Part shown: positions 9,927-16,584 of the stretch, one piece after another | How positions within the stretch are numbered: position 1 is the stretch's first letter | How the letters are laid out: each line of letters starts with the position of its first letter | Assembly: GCF_006491595.2 (NCBI RefSeq) | Contig: NZ_VEVQ02000007.1 | Location: 124,001-188,000 of the forward strand | Length of the DNA stretch: 64,000 nt | From: Flavobacterium jejuense | Lineage (GTDB): Bacteria; Bacteroidota; Bacteroidia; Flavobacteriales; Flavobacteriaceae | Reading direction: 5' to 3' | Made by a program: the position numbers and the translations under genes | Notes under the pieces: model-generated | What the model saw: the letters and a program-made list of their open reading frames with translations, nothing else | Told to the model about the DNA's origin: nothing | The model's database searches: none

Positions 9927-10697
9927 TTATTTATAGCAAACAGGAATGATTTCATCTTTGGCTAAACAGTATTTTTCCACTAAATCATTAGAAATTGTAT
10001 TAGTATAATCTACCTCTTCAACTTTGAAACCGATACTTCTCAATTTATCAAAATAATCACGCCCATAAACTCTTACATGATCATATTGGCCAAATATTTT
10101 AGCACGTTCTTTAGCATCTGTTATAGTGTTATCTGAAAAAGTAGTCGCTCTTGATAAATCTTGCGGAATTTGAAAAATTCCCATTCCACCAAGCTTTAAA
10201 ATACGATATAATTCTTGCATAGCTTTAGTATCATCAGGAATGTGCTCCAAAACATGATTGCAAAAAACAATATCATATGTATTATCCTTAAAAGGAAGGT
10301 TGCAAATATCAGCTTTCACATCTGCTAACGGAGAAAGTAAATCAGTTGTTGTATAATTGATGTTTTTTTGTTTCTTAAACCTTTTGTAAAATTCTTGCTC
10401 GGGAGCAAAGTGTAATACATCTAATTGGGTTTCAGAAGTAAAAAAATCAGTCTCATTTTGTAAGTAAAGCCATAATAAACGATGTCTTTCTAATGACAGA
10501 GTACTAGGAGAAAGTACATTGTTTCTTTGGTTACCATAACCATAAGGTAGGAACATACTAAAACTTTTCCCATCAATAGGATCGGTAAATTTATTGCCTT
10601 TTAAAAAAAAAGCTAGTACAGGACGAACTACAATACTTAAACGGATAAGAATTGGTCTTGGTATGGTATTTAGGATGAATTTGAATATGGATTTCAT
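9927..10697 (-). CDS. Class I SAM-dependent methyltransferase
   Basis: This is a 256-residue methyltransferase of the Methyltransf_11 type. The second and later motifs are clear: TTTDLLSPLADVKADICNLPF, DIVFCNHVLEHIPDD, and ELYRILKLGGMGIFQIP. The glycine-rich motif I is atypical, reading VLHFAPEQEFYKRF where GxGxG would be expected. The N-terminal 30 residues are basic and hydrophobic (LIRLSIVVRPVLAFFL) and may bind membrane. The substrate is unknown. It precedes the SNF2 gene in the same direction with an 8-nt gap. Immediately upstream is the inverted-repeat cassette that separates it from map. Confidence 0.85.
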   Translation of the reverse strand: MKSIFKFILNTIPRPILIRLSIVVRPVLAFFLKGNKFTDPIDGKSFSMFLPYGYGNQRNNVLSPSTLSLERHRLLWLYLQNETDFFTSETQLDVLHFAPEQEFYKRFKKQKNINYTTTDLLSPLADVKADICNLPFKDNTYDIVFCNHVLEHIPDDTKAMQELYRILKLGGMGIFQIPQDLSRATTFSDNTITDAKERAKIFGQYDHVRVYGRDYFDKLRSIGFKVEEVDYTNTISNDLVEKYCLAKDEIIPVCYK

Positions 10698-10709
10698 TAA
10701 ATTGATTTT

Positions 10710-10738
10710 ACACAGATTTTACTAATTAGCACAGATTA
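10710..10738. repeat. Left arm of 29-bp perfect inverted repeat
   Basis: This arm is the exact reverse complement of 10997-11025. It contains the direct repeat CACAGATT (10711 and 10730) around the 8-bp palindrome CTAATTAG (10722-10729), so each arm has its own internal symmetry. Similarity continues with one mismatch to 10705. Confidence 0.95.
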
Positions 10739-10741
10739 TAT

Positions 10742-10993
10742 TTATAGAATAATACATTTGTTTTTTAGATTTGTCTTCTCCAAAATCAGCAGAATATTTT
10801 CTTGGTTAAAAAAATCTTTATATTCAATTTTATAAATCTGTTCTCTTTCAAAATGGATATTGTTTATTTTAAATTCATATTCTAATGCATCTTTATAAAC
10901 TACTCCACTATGACCTTTGCCTAATATTTTAGGAACTTCCATACAAATCCTTATAATTTTATAGGTTTCATCTTTTAAATAAAAACCATCCAT
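10742..10993 (-). pseudogene. GxxExxY family protein, internally deleted
   Basis: This is an 83-residue ORF, whereas members of this small PD-(D/E)XK-like family are usually about 125. The N-terminal half is recognisable (EVPKILGKGHSGVVYKDALEYEF, FEREQIYKIEYKD). In the namesake motif the Glu is replaced: GHSGVVY instead of GxxExxY. After KIEYKD the central block that normally holds the acidic/Lys nuclease-like core (a YADF...ILEIKA type run) is missing. The last residues (NLKNKCIIL) resemble the usual family C-terminus, which suggests an in-frame internal deletion of about 40 codons. The alternative is a frameshift, since the other frame reads YSADFGED at the same place. It is very probably non-functional as a nuclease. 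Confidence 0.7.
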
Positions 10994-10996
10994 AAT

Positions 10997-11025
10997 TAAT
11001 CTGTGCTAATTAGTAAAATCTGTGT
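10997..11025. repeat. Right arm of 29-bp perfect inverted repeat
   Basis: This arm is the exact reverse complement of 10710-10738. It lies 3 bp upstream of the ATG of the GxxExxY ORF and 4 bp from the map stop codon (11030-11032), so it must be transcribed in the 3' end of the map mRNA. Confidence 0.95.
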
Positions 11026-11029
11026 GAAA

Positions 11030-11848
11030 TTATAAAACTAAAGCATTCTGTCTTAGTCCATCTTCTTCATTACTCACAATTCCTAAAGCGTCATAAATAT
11101 AAGCAAAAGTAGAAAGTAGTTCAGGTTTGCCATCTACAATAGCTACATCGTGTTCAAAATGAGCACTTGGTTTGCCGTCAGCAGTTGTTATGGTCCAGCC
11201 ATCTTTATGTTGAACTATATTTTTAGTACCCATATTAATCATTGGTTCAATGGCTAAAACCATTCCATTAGCTAATTTTTTTCCACGACCTCTTTTTCCA
11301 TAATTAGGAACTTCAGGGTCTTCATGCATTTTTCTTCCTAAACCATGACCACATAGTTCACGTACTACTCCATAACCTTGTTTTTCACAATACTGTTGAA
11401 TAGCAAATCCAATATCTTCTACACGGTTTCCAACTTTAGTAGCACGAATTCCTTCATATAAGGATTCTTTTGTGATTTGTAATAATTTTTTTGTAGCAGC
11501 ATCTACTTCACCTACTTGAAAAGTATAAGCATGATCTCCATAAAAACCATTTTTATAGGCACCACAATCGACAGAAATGATATCACCTTCTTTTAAAGGA
11601 GTTTCATTTGGAATACCATGAACTACTTGAGTATTTGGACTCATGCAAAGTGAATTGGGGAAACCATACATGCCTAAGAAACCAGGTTCTGCATCATGAT
11701 CACGAATATATTCTTCTGCAATTTTATCTAAATGTAAGGTAGTTACACCAGGTTTTATCTCTTTTGCAATAATTCCTAATGTTTTTGAAACGATTAGCGC
11801 ACTTTCACGCATTAATTCAATTTCTTCTCTTGTTTTTATAATAATCAT
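11030..11848 (-). CDS. map: Type I methionine aminopeptidase
   Basis: This cytoplasmic enzyme removes the initiator Met from nascent proteins. The five metal ligands are all in place: two Asp in VDCGAYKNGFYGDHAYTF, His in GHGLGRKMHEDPEVPNYG, Glu in VLAIEPMIN and Glu in SAHFEHDVAI. I set the start at the ATG at 11848 (MIIIKTREEIELMRES), which gives 272 residues, the usual length. The frame is open further to a TTG at 11866, but that adds only six Ile-rich residues with no family counterpart. It is the first gene of the minus-strand group map, cassette, methyltransferase, helicase. Confidence 0.95.
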   Translation of the reverse strand: MIIIKTREEIELMRESALIVSKTLGIIAKEIKPGVTTLHLDKIAEEYIRDHDAEPGFLGMYGFPNSLCMSPNTQVVHGIPNETPLKEGDIISVDCGAYKNGFYGDHAYTFQVGEVDAATKKLLQITKESLYEGIRATKVGNRVEDIGFAIQQYCEKQGYGVVRELCGHGLGRKMHEDPEVPNYGKRGRGKKLANGMVLAIEPMINMGTKNIVQHKDGWTITTADGKPSAHFEHDVAIVDGKPELLSTFAYIYDALGIVSNEEDGLRQNALVL

Positions 11849-12006
11849 AATAATAATTGAATTCAAAAAAACAAAAATACAATTTTAAACGGAATAAAAG
11901 GAGTACTAGAAAGCTACTTTTAAAGATAAAGCTGTTATGATTATAAGTTTTTTTAAAATTATTTAGCCGAATGAGATTTATCATATTTTAGTTCTTTGAG
12001 ACACTG

Positions 12007-12014
12007 TAAATTTG
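12007..12014 (+). promoter_or_regulatory. Bacteroidota -7 promoter element for the CoA-transferase gene
   Basis: TAAATTTG matches TAnnTTTG and lies 15 nt before the ATG at 12030. A TTTG exists at 11995 but is too close to act as the -33 element, so the promoter is only half-supported. Confidence 0.5.
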
Positions 12015-12029
12015 TACAAAAATCATGGT

Positions 12030-13304
12030 ATGAGTAAATATGTTTCAGCTACGGAAGCTGTTAAAGTAGTAAAATCAGGAGATAGAATATATGTTCAAGC
12101 TGCAGCGGCTACACCAACATTGTTAACAAAAGCCTTGGCAGAAAGAGCTTCTGAATTAAAGAATGTAGAAATTTGTCATTTGCATACAGAAGGAGATGCT
12201 CCTTATGCAAATCCAGAGTTAGCAAAAAGTTTTCATGTAAATTCTTTTTTTATTGGTAAGAATGTTAGACATACATTAAAAGCAGGAAATGGTTCATATA
12301 CACCTGTTTTTTTGAGTGAGCTTCCTTTTCTTTTTAAGAAGAAAGTACTAAAATTAGATGTGGTTTTTATCCATGTTTCACCACCAGATAAACATGGGTA
12401 TTGTTCATTAGGAGTTTCAGTTGAAGCTTCTATTGCAGCTATTGAAAATGCAAAAACGGTGATTGCACAAGTAAATCCACAAATGCCAAGAACCTTTGGT
12501 GATGGTGTTCTTCATCTTTCCGAAATAGATTATCTTGTAGATGTTAATTTGCCTATTTATGGACATGAAGTTGTTCCGTTTACAGAAGCTGAGGAGAAAA
12601 TAGGTGCTTATATTGCTTCTTTAATAGAAGATAAGAGTACCTTACAAATGGGAATAGGTTCAATACCAAATGCAGCCTTATCTAAATTAACGAATCATAA
12701 AGATTTAGGATTGCATACTGAAATGTTCTCAGATGGTGTTATTGATTTAATTGAAAAAGAGGTTATAAATTGTAATTATAAAGGAACTTTTACAGGAAGA
12801 GCATTGGCTACTTTTTTAATAGGGTCAAAAAAGTTATATGATTTTATTGATGACAATCCATTTATAGAAATGAAAGAATCTTCAATTGTAAATGACACAG
12901 CTCGTATTCGGAAAAATCCCAAGATGGTAGCTATTAATTCCGCAATTGAAGTTGATGTTACAGGACAAGTTTGTGCAGATTCTATTGGGGCTAAAATGTA
13001 TTCAGGTGTTGGTGGTCAAATGGATTTTATACGTGGAGCATCATTAAGTGATGGAGGAAAAGCTATTATTGCTTTGCCGTCAATCACCAAAAAAGGAGAA
13101 AGTAGAATTGTACCTTATTTAAAACAAGGAGCAGGAGTTGTTACTACTCGTTCTCATATACATTATATAATTACAGAAAATGGAATTGCAGATTTGTATG
13201 GAAAATCATTAAAACAACGCGTAAATGAGTTAGTTAAAATTGCACATCCTATGCATCAAGAATGGATTGATAAAGCCTATTTTGATTTAGCAAATAGTTT
13301 GTAA
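12030..13304 (+). CDS. Acetyl-CoA hydrolase/transferase family protein (4-hydroxybutyrate CoA-transferase type)
   Basis: This is a family I CoA-transferase or acyl-CoA hydrolase of 424 residues. It moves CoA between acetyl-CoA and a short organic acid through a glutamyl-CoA intermediate. Motifs include DVVFIHVSPPDKHGYCSLG, LQMGIGSIPNAALSKL, HTEMFSDGVIDLIE (probable catalytic Glu) and the C-terminal IHYIITENGIADLYGKS. The start is taken at the ATG at 12030 (MSKYVSATEAVK). The frame extends to a TTG at 12012, but that codon overlaps the -7 promoter element and so cannot be translated from this promoter. The exact acyl acceptor cannot be read from sequence. It stands as a single gene between divergent map and the RRM gene. 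Confidence 0.88.
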   Translation: MSKYVSATEAVKVVKSGDRIYVQAAAATPTLLTKALAERASELKNVEICHLHTEGDAPYANPELAKSFHVNSFFIGKNVRHTLKAGNGSYTPVFLSELPFLFKKKVLKLDVVFIHVSPPDKHGYCSLGVSVEASIAAIENAKTVIAQVNPQMPRTFGDGVLHLSEIDYLVDVNLPIYGHEVVPFTEAEEKIGAYIASLIEDKSTLQMGIGSIPNAALSKLTNHKDLGLHTEMFSDGVIDLIEKEVINCNYKGTFTGRALATFLIGSKKLYDFIDDNPFIEMKESSIVNDTARIRKNPKMVAINSAIEVDVTGQVCADSIGAKMYSGVGGQMDFIRGASLSDGGKAIIALPSITKKGESRIVPYLKQGAGVVTTRSHIHYIITENGIADLYGKSLKQRVNELVKIAHPMHQEWIDKAYFDLANSL

Positions 13305-13345
13305 ACCAGTATTTTGCCATTTTATACGTTATTTTTGTGTAAACA

Positions 13346-13375
13346 TTTGAAAATAAATAAAATAAAATAAATTTG
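13346..13375 (+). promoter_or_regulatory. Promoter for the RRM gene (TTTG-18-TAAATTTG)
   Basis: TTTG at 13346-13349 and TAAATTTG at 13368-13375 have an 18-bp spacer, a good match to the Bacteroidota consensus. Two further -7-like elements flank it (TATTTTTG at 13330 and TACCTTTG at 13391), so several start sites are possible. The transcript would have an AU-rich leader of about 40 nt. Confidence 0.65.
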
Positions 13376-13419
13376 TATTCATTAAAAGATTACCTTTGTT
13401 GTAATTATAATATATATTT

Positions 13420-13761
13420 ATGAACATTTTTGTAGGAAGTCTTCCATTCAGTATTGAGGAAGCAGATTTAAGAGGTTTTTTTGAAGAGTATGGAGCTGTT
13501 GATTCAGTTAAAATTATCTCTGACAAATTTACTGGAAGAAGTAAAGGATTTGGATTCGTTGAGATGCCAAATGACGAAGAAGCTCAAAAAGCTATCGACG
13601 AGTTAAACGGTGGTACTGTTGAAGGTAGAACTATCGTTGTAAACAAATCTGAACCAAAACCAGAAGGTGAAAGAAGATCTTTCAACCGTAATGGTAATGG
13701 TGGAGGAGGAAGAGGAAACTTTTCTAACAACAGAGATAACAATAGAGGTGGTCGTTACTAA
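13420..13761 (+). CDS. RRM-type RNA-binding protein with Gly/Arg/Asn-rich tail
   Basis: This is a 113-residue cytoplasmic single-stranded-RNA-binding protein. One RNA recognition motif fills residues 1-80, with RNP2 IFVGSL at the N-terminus and RNP1 KGFGFVEM in the middle; the aromatic residues used for base stacking are present. The tail is rich in Gly, Arg and Asn (GNGGGGRGNFSNN, DNNRGGRY), as in RGG boxes. Such proteins occur in cyanobacteria and Bacteroidota and may act as RNA chaperones; the targets here are unknown. It is monocistronic, with a strong promoter and a terminator directly after. The third codon positions look GC-richer than in its neighbours, which suggests high expression. 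Confidence 0.93.
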   Translation: MNIFVGSLPFSIEEADLRGFFEEYGAVDSVKIISDKFTGRSKGFGFVEMPNDEEAQKAIDELNGGTVEGRTIVVNKSEPKPEGERRSFNRNGNGGGGRGNFSNNRDNNRGGRY

Positions 13762-13785
13762 TTATCTGTAGTGTTATAAAAACAG

Positions 13786-13812
13786 AATCCCGATTTTTAT
13801 CGGGATTTTTTT
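13786..13812 (+). terminator. Rho-independent terminator after the RRM gene
   Basis: The stem AATCCCGAT / ATCGGGATT (13786-13807) has a TTTT loop and is followed by a T tract. It may also work backwards for the tolC-like gene ending at 13827. Confidence 0.9.
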
Positions 13813-13826
13813 ATGTTTGTACTTTT

Positions 13827-15209
13827 CTACTCTGGATTAGCAACAGTTTTGAATAGTCCTAAAGTGGCATTTAAAAACGAATTTTCAAGAGCAATATTTG
13901 TTAATTGAGTGCTTACTAATTTATTTTCTCTTGAATTTATTAAAAATAGGGAACTTTCACCCATTTGAAATAAACGCTCCTCGGCAGCTAGCATTAAATT
14001 ATAATCATTGACTAATTCGTTATTGATAACTCTTTGTTTTTTATAAGATTCAATTTCTTGTTTTTGAGCTTCTATTTTATTACTGATGTTCTTTCTCTCA
14101 AAGTTTAAACTCAATTCAGTATCTTGTACTTTTAGTTTCGCTAATTTTAAATTGGCTCTTTCTTTTCTTAAAAAAATTGGAAACGAAAAATTGACACCTA
14201 TTTTATAATCTTCAAATCTATAATTGTCAAATGCACTTGGCTCAGAAAGATAATTATAATTGACATTTAATTTAGGTAAAAGACTATTGGCATTTAATTG
14301 TCTTTCTATATTTAAAATGTCAATTTTTGATTGTAAAGCATTTAGTTTAGGATGATTTTCTATGTTTACTAAAGAGAAGTCATCAATATTTAAACTCGTT
14401 AAAATTGTTTTTTCAATGTTTTTATCAGGAAATAAAGAGTCATCAAGCTCTAAAGGAACATTGCTTTCAGTCCAAATGAAATTAGATAATTCTAGTTTGC
14501 TTTTAGTTAATTTTAATTGTGCATTTTCTAAATTAAGTTTTCTTGTTTTTACGGTAATTCCAGCTTCAATACTGTCTATTCCAGCTTTGTCACCTTGTTC
14601 TATTAATTTTATAACGCCACCGTATCTAATAGTGGCATTTTTTAAATAATTGTTATATAATTGAACTTCATCATAACTTCTTTTCCAGTTGATATAACTC
14701 AAAGCAGCTTCATAAATTATAGTTGTTGCCGCTAAATCTCTTTCAGCTTTATTTAATTTTTGATAGAATTTTGCTTTTCTTAAATCAGACATTCTTTCAT
14801 TTATCCAAAGACCTTGTCCTATTGGAACACTAATTCCTAATGAAGTTAAACCTCCATTTGGAACTGTGTTTTCAGGATTTACATAAATACCTTCATTATT
14901 ATCAAAAGCGGCTTTTATTTCAATACCATACCATGTAGGAATTTTAAAGCTTCCATTAAAAAGTGAATAATAATTTTTATCTGTATATTCTTTCTTAGAA
15001 AAATCAGCTTCAATTTTAGGATCGAAAGCACCTCTCGCTTTCATTAGTTTAGCTTGTGCTTCAGAAATTTTTAAATCAGCTTGTTTTACTAAAGGATGGT
15101 ATTTTTTTACGTATCCTAAATACTCTTCGAAAGTAAATTCTTTTGAAGAATTTTGTGAGTAAATGGTACTTCCAAAAAACAATAAGAAAAAAATAATTTG
15201 ATTCTTCAT
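13827..15209 (-). CDS. TolC-family outer membrane efflux protein
   Basis: This is the outer-membrane exit duct of a tripartite efflux or type I secretion system. It has a signal peptide (MKNQIIFFLLFFGSTIYSQ) and then the long alternating helical arrangement of TolC proteins, including HPLVKQADLKISEAQAKLMKARGAFDPKI near the N-terminus and a second repeat after residue 250. At 460 residues it has normal length. It is the last gene of the operon tetR-ABC-hlyD-tolC, 6 nt downstream of the HlyD gene, so the three structural genes probably form one export machine. The cargo is not encoded nearby. Confidence 0.9.
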   Translation of the reverse strand: MKNQIIFFLLFFGSTIYSQNSSKEFTFEEYLGYVKKYHPLVKQADLKISEAQAKLMKARGAFDPKIEADFSKKEYTDKNYYSLFNGSFKIPTWYGIEIKAAFDNNEGIYVNPENTVPNGGLTSLGISVPIGQGLWINERMSDLRKAKFYQKLNKAERDLAATTIIYEAALSYINWKRSYDEVQLYNNYLKNATIRYGGVIKLIEQGDKAGIDSIEAGITVKTRKLNLENAQLKLTKSKLELSNFIWTESNVPLELDDSLFPDKNIEKTILTSLNIDDFSLVNIENHPKLNALQSKIDILNIERQLNANSLLPKLNVNYNYLSEPSAFDNYRFEDYKIGVNFSFPIFLRKERANLKLAKLKVQDTELSLNFERKNISNKIEAQKQEIESYKKQRVINNELVNDYNLMLAAEERLFQMGESSLFLINSRENKLVSTQLTNIALENSFLNATLGLFKTVANPE

Positions 15210-15215
15210 GCTGTT

Positions 15216-16568
15216 TTATTTTTTCTCAGATTTAGATTTAGATCCTTCAGGTTGGTAGAAATTAGGTGGAAATCCGTTTAAAGTTCGCCATATTTCAAAC
15301 CAAATAGGTACATCTTCTAATAATGCTACAGATTGTGTTCCTGCTCCAATACTTAATTGTTCTGGCCATTTTTTATCTTTAGGATCTGGAGCAATTAACA
15401 CACGATATTTTCCGTTTTCACTAATGAAATTTTCTTTAGCCATAACAATACCTCCAAAAGTCCCATAAGAAGCACCTGGCCAACCGCTAAAAACTATTGT
15501 AGGCCAACCGTCAAACCATACTCTTATTTTGGCACCTTTGTTAATTAAAGGAAAATCAACAGGGTCAATATAGGTTTCTACAGCTATTTCAAAATTGGAA
15601 GGCATAATGCTAACGATTGATGTGCCTTCTTTTATCGTTTCTCCAATTCCAGATTGAATGGCTCTATTGATGTACCCATCTTGTGGAGCTGTTATATAAT
15701 ATAATCCATTCCTTATTTGATAATTAGCATATTGGTTTTTTAATTTATTTACCTGAGCTTCAGTATTATATTGCGTGCTCAAAGCGGTTTGTTTGTCGCT
15801 ACTTGCTTTGGCACTTTTTTCGGCATATTCTGCTGAGATACGATTTAACTCCATTGTAGCATTCAGGATTTCATTTTGGCTTGCTAAATATTTATTTTCT
15901 TGTGTAATTATTTTGGCTTGCATTTCTTGTAATTTTACTTTTTTCTCTTCTACGTCCGTTAAAGGTTTCAGACCTTCGTTATTTAAATTAACAGCACGAT
16001 TGAATTGTGTTTCTGCAATTTTTAATTGTGTTTTTATAGCCTGTAAATCAATACTGTCACTTTTTACTTTTAAGTAGGCTTGTTTTAGTTTATTTTGTGC
16101 TTGCTTGTACTTTAAGTTTTTTTCGTTTTCAATAGCACCCATTTGAGACTCTAAGGCTCTAACTTTTGAGGCATACGAAGTAACTGCATTCTCTTTGGCT
16201 TTTACTTGATTTCCAGTGTTTTCAACTAAATTAGGATCTAAATAATTTTCTTTGATTTCAGATATGAATAAAATAGTATCACCTTTTTTTACGAAATCAC
16301 CTTCATTTACAAACCATTTTTCTATTCGTCCTGCAATGGCAGATTGAATTTTTTGAGGCCTTTGGTTTGGTTTTAATGTGGTTACAAAGCCAGAGCCAGA
16401 AATGTTTTGTGTCCATGGTAGAAAAAGAAAAATAAGCACTAAAATAGCCATAGCTCCAATTAGTCTTTTTATAAAAAGATATCCTTTGTTTTCTGCAAAA
16501 ACTATATTTGATTTGTATTTTGATAAATCTATTGAATCATCAACTCTGTTTTTTGTTATGTTTAGCAT
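15216..16568 (-). CDS. HlyD-family membrane fusion (periplasmic adaptor) protein
   Basis: This adaptor links the inner-membrane ABC protein to the TolC-like channel. One membrane helix sits at about residues 34-51. It is followed by a first half-lipoyl segment (IAGRIEKWFVNEGDFVKKGDTILFIS), a long coiled coil (about residues 95-285, with many Lys, Glu, Gln and Asn) and the second lipoyl half (ITAPQDGYINRAIQSGIGETIKEGTSIVSI). The 450-residue length and HlyD/PrtE-like architecture match type I secretion adaptors. It lies 16 nt after the ABC gene and 6 nt before the TolC gene. Confidence 0.9.
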   Translation of the reverse strand: MLNITKNRVDDSIDLSKYKSNIVFAENKGYLFIKRLIGAMAILVLIFLFLPWTQNISGSGFVTTLKPNQRPQKIQSAIAGRIEKWFVNEGDFVKKGDTILFISEIKENYLDPNLVENTGNQVKAKENAVTSYASKVRALESQMGAIENEKNLKYKQAQNKLKQAYLKVKSDSIDLQAIKTQLKIAETQFNRAVNLNNEGLKPLTDVEEKKVKLQEMQAKIITQENKYLASQNEILNATMELNRISAEYAEKSAKASSDKQTALSTQYNTEAQVNKLKNQYANYQIRNGLYYITAPQDGYINRAIQSGIGETIKEGTSIVSIMPSNFEIAVETYIDPVDFPLINKGAKIRVWFDGWPTIVFSGWPGASYGTFGGIVMAKENFISENGKYRVLIAPDPKDKKWPEQLSIGAGTQSVALLEDVPIWFEIWRTLNGFPPNFYQPEGSKSKSEKK

Positions 16569-16584
16569 TGTATGAAATTAAGAG

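Larger units (their letters stand above)
10710..11025. mobile_element. Small inverted-repeat cassette carrying a GxxExxY gene
   Basis: A 316-bp unit is bounded by perfect 29-bp inverted repeats at 10710-10738 and 10997-11025. It holds almost nothing but one ORF: the ORF starts 3 bp inside the right repeat and stops 3 bp inside the left one. The right repeat ends 4 bp before the stop codon of map, so the unit sits exactly in the map/methyltransferase gap. I see no target-site duplication and no transposase. Calling it mobile is an inference from the architecture; a stem-loop-forming gene cassette is the alternative. Confidence 0.55.

Noticed and set aside
6997..11848. A DISARM- or restriction-like defence island, from a SNF2 ATPase next to a methyltransferase
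   Set aside because: The methyltransferase is of the small-molecule Methyltransf_11 type with no DNA-methylase motif such as NPPY or DPPY. No nuclease or phospholipase-type partner is near, and map and other core genes flank the pair.
12012..12029. TTG start at 12012 for the CoA-transferase
   Set aside because: The codon overlaps the TAAATTTG promoter element, and the extra residues do not fit the family N-terminus.
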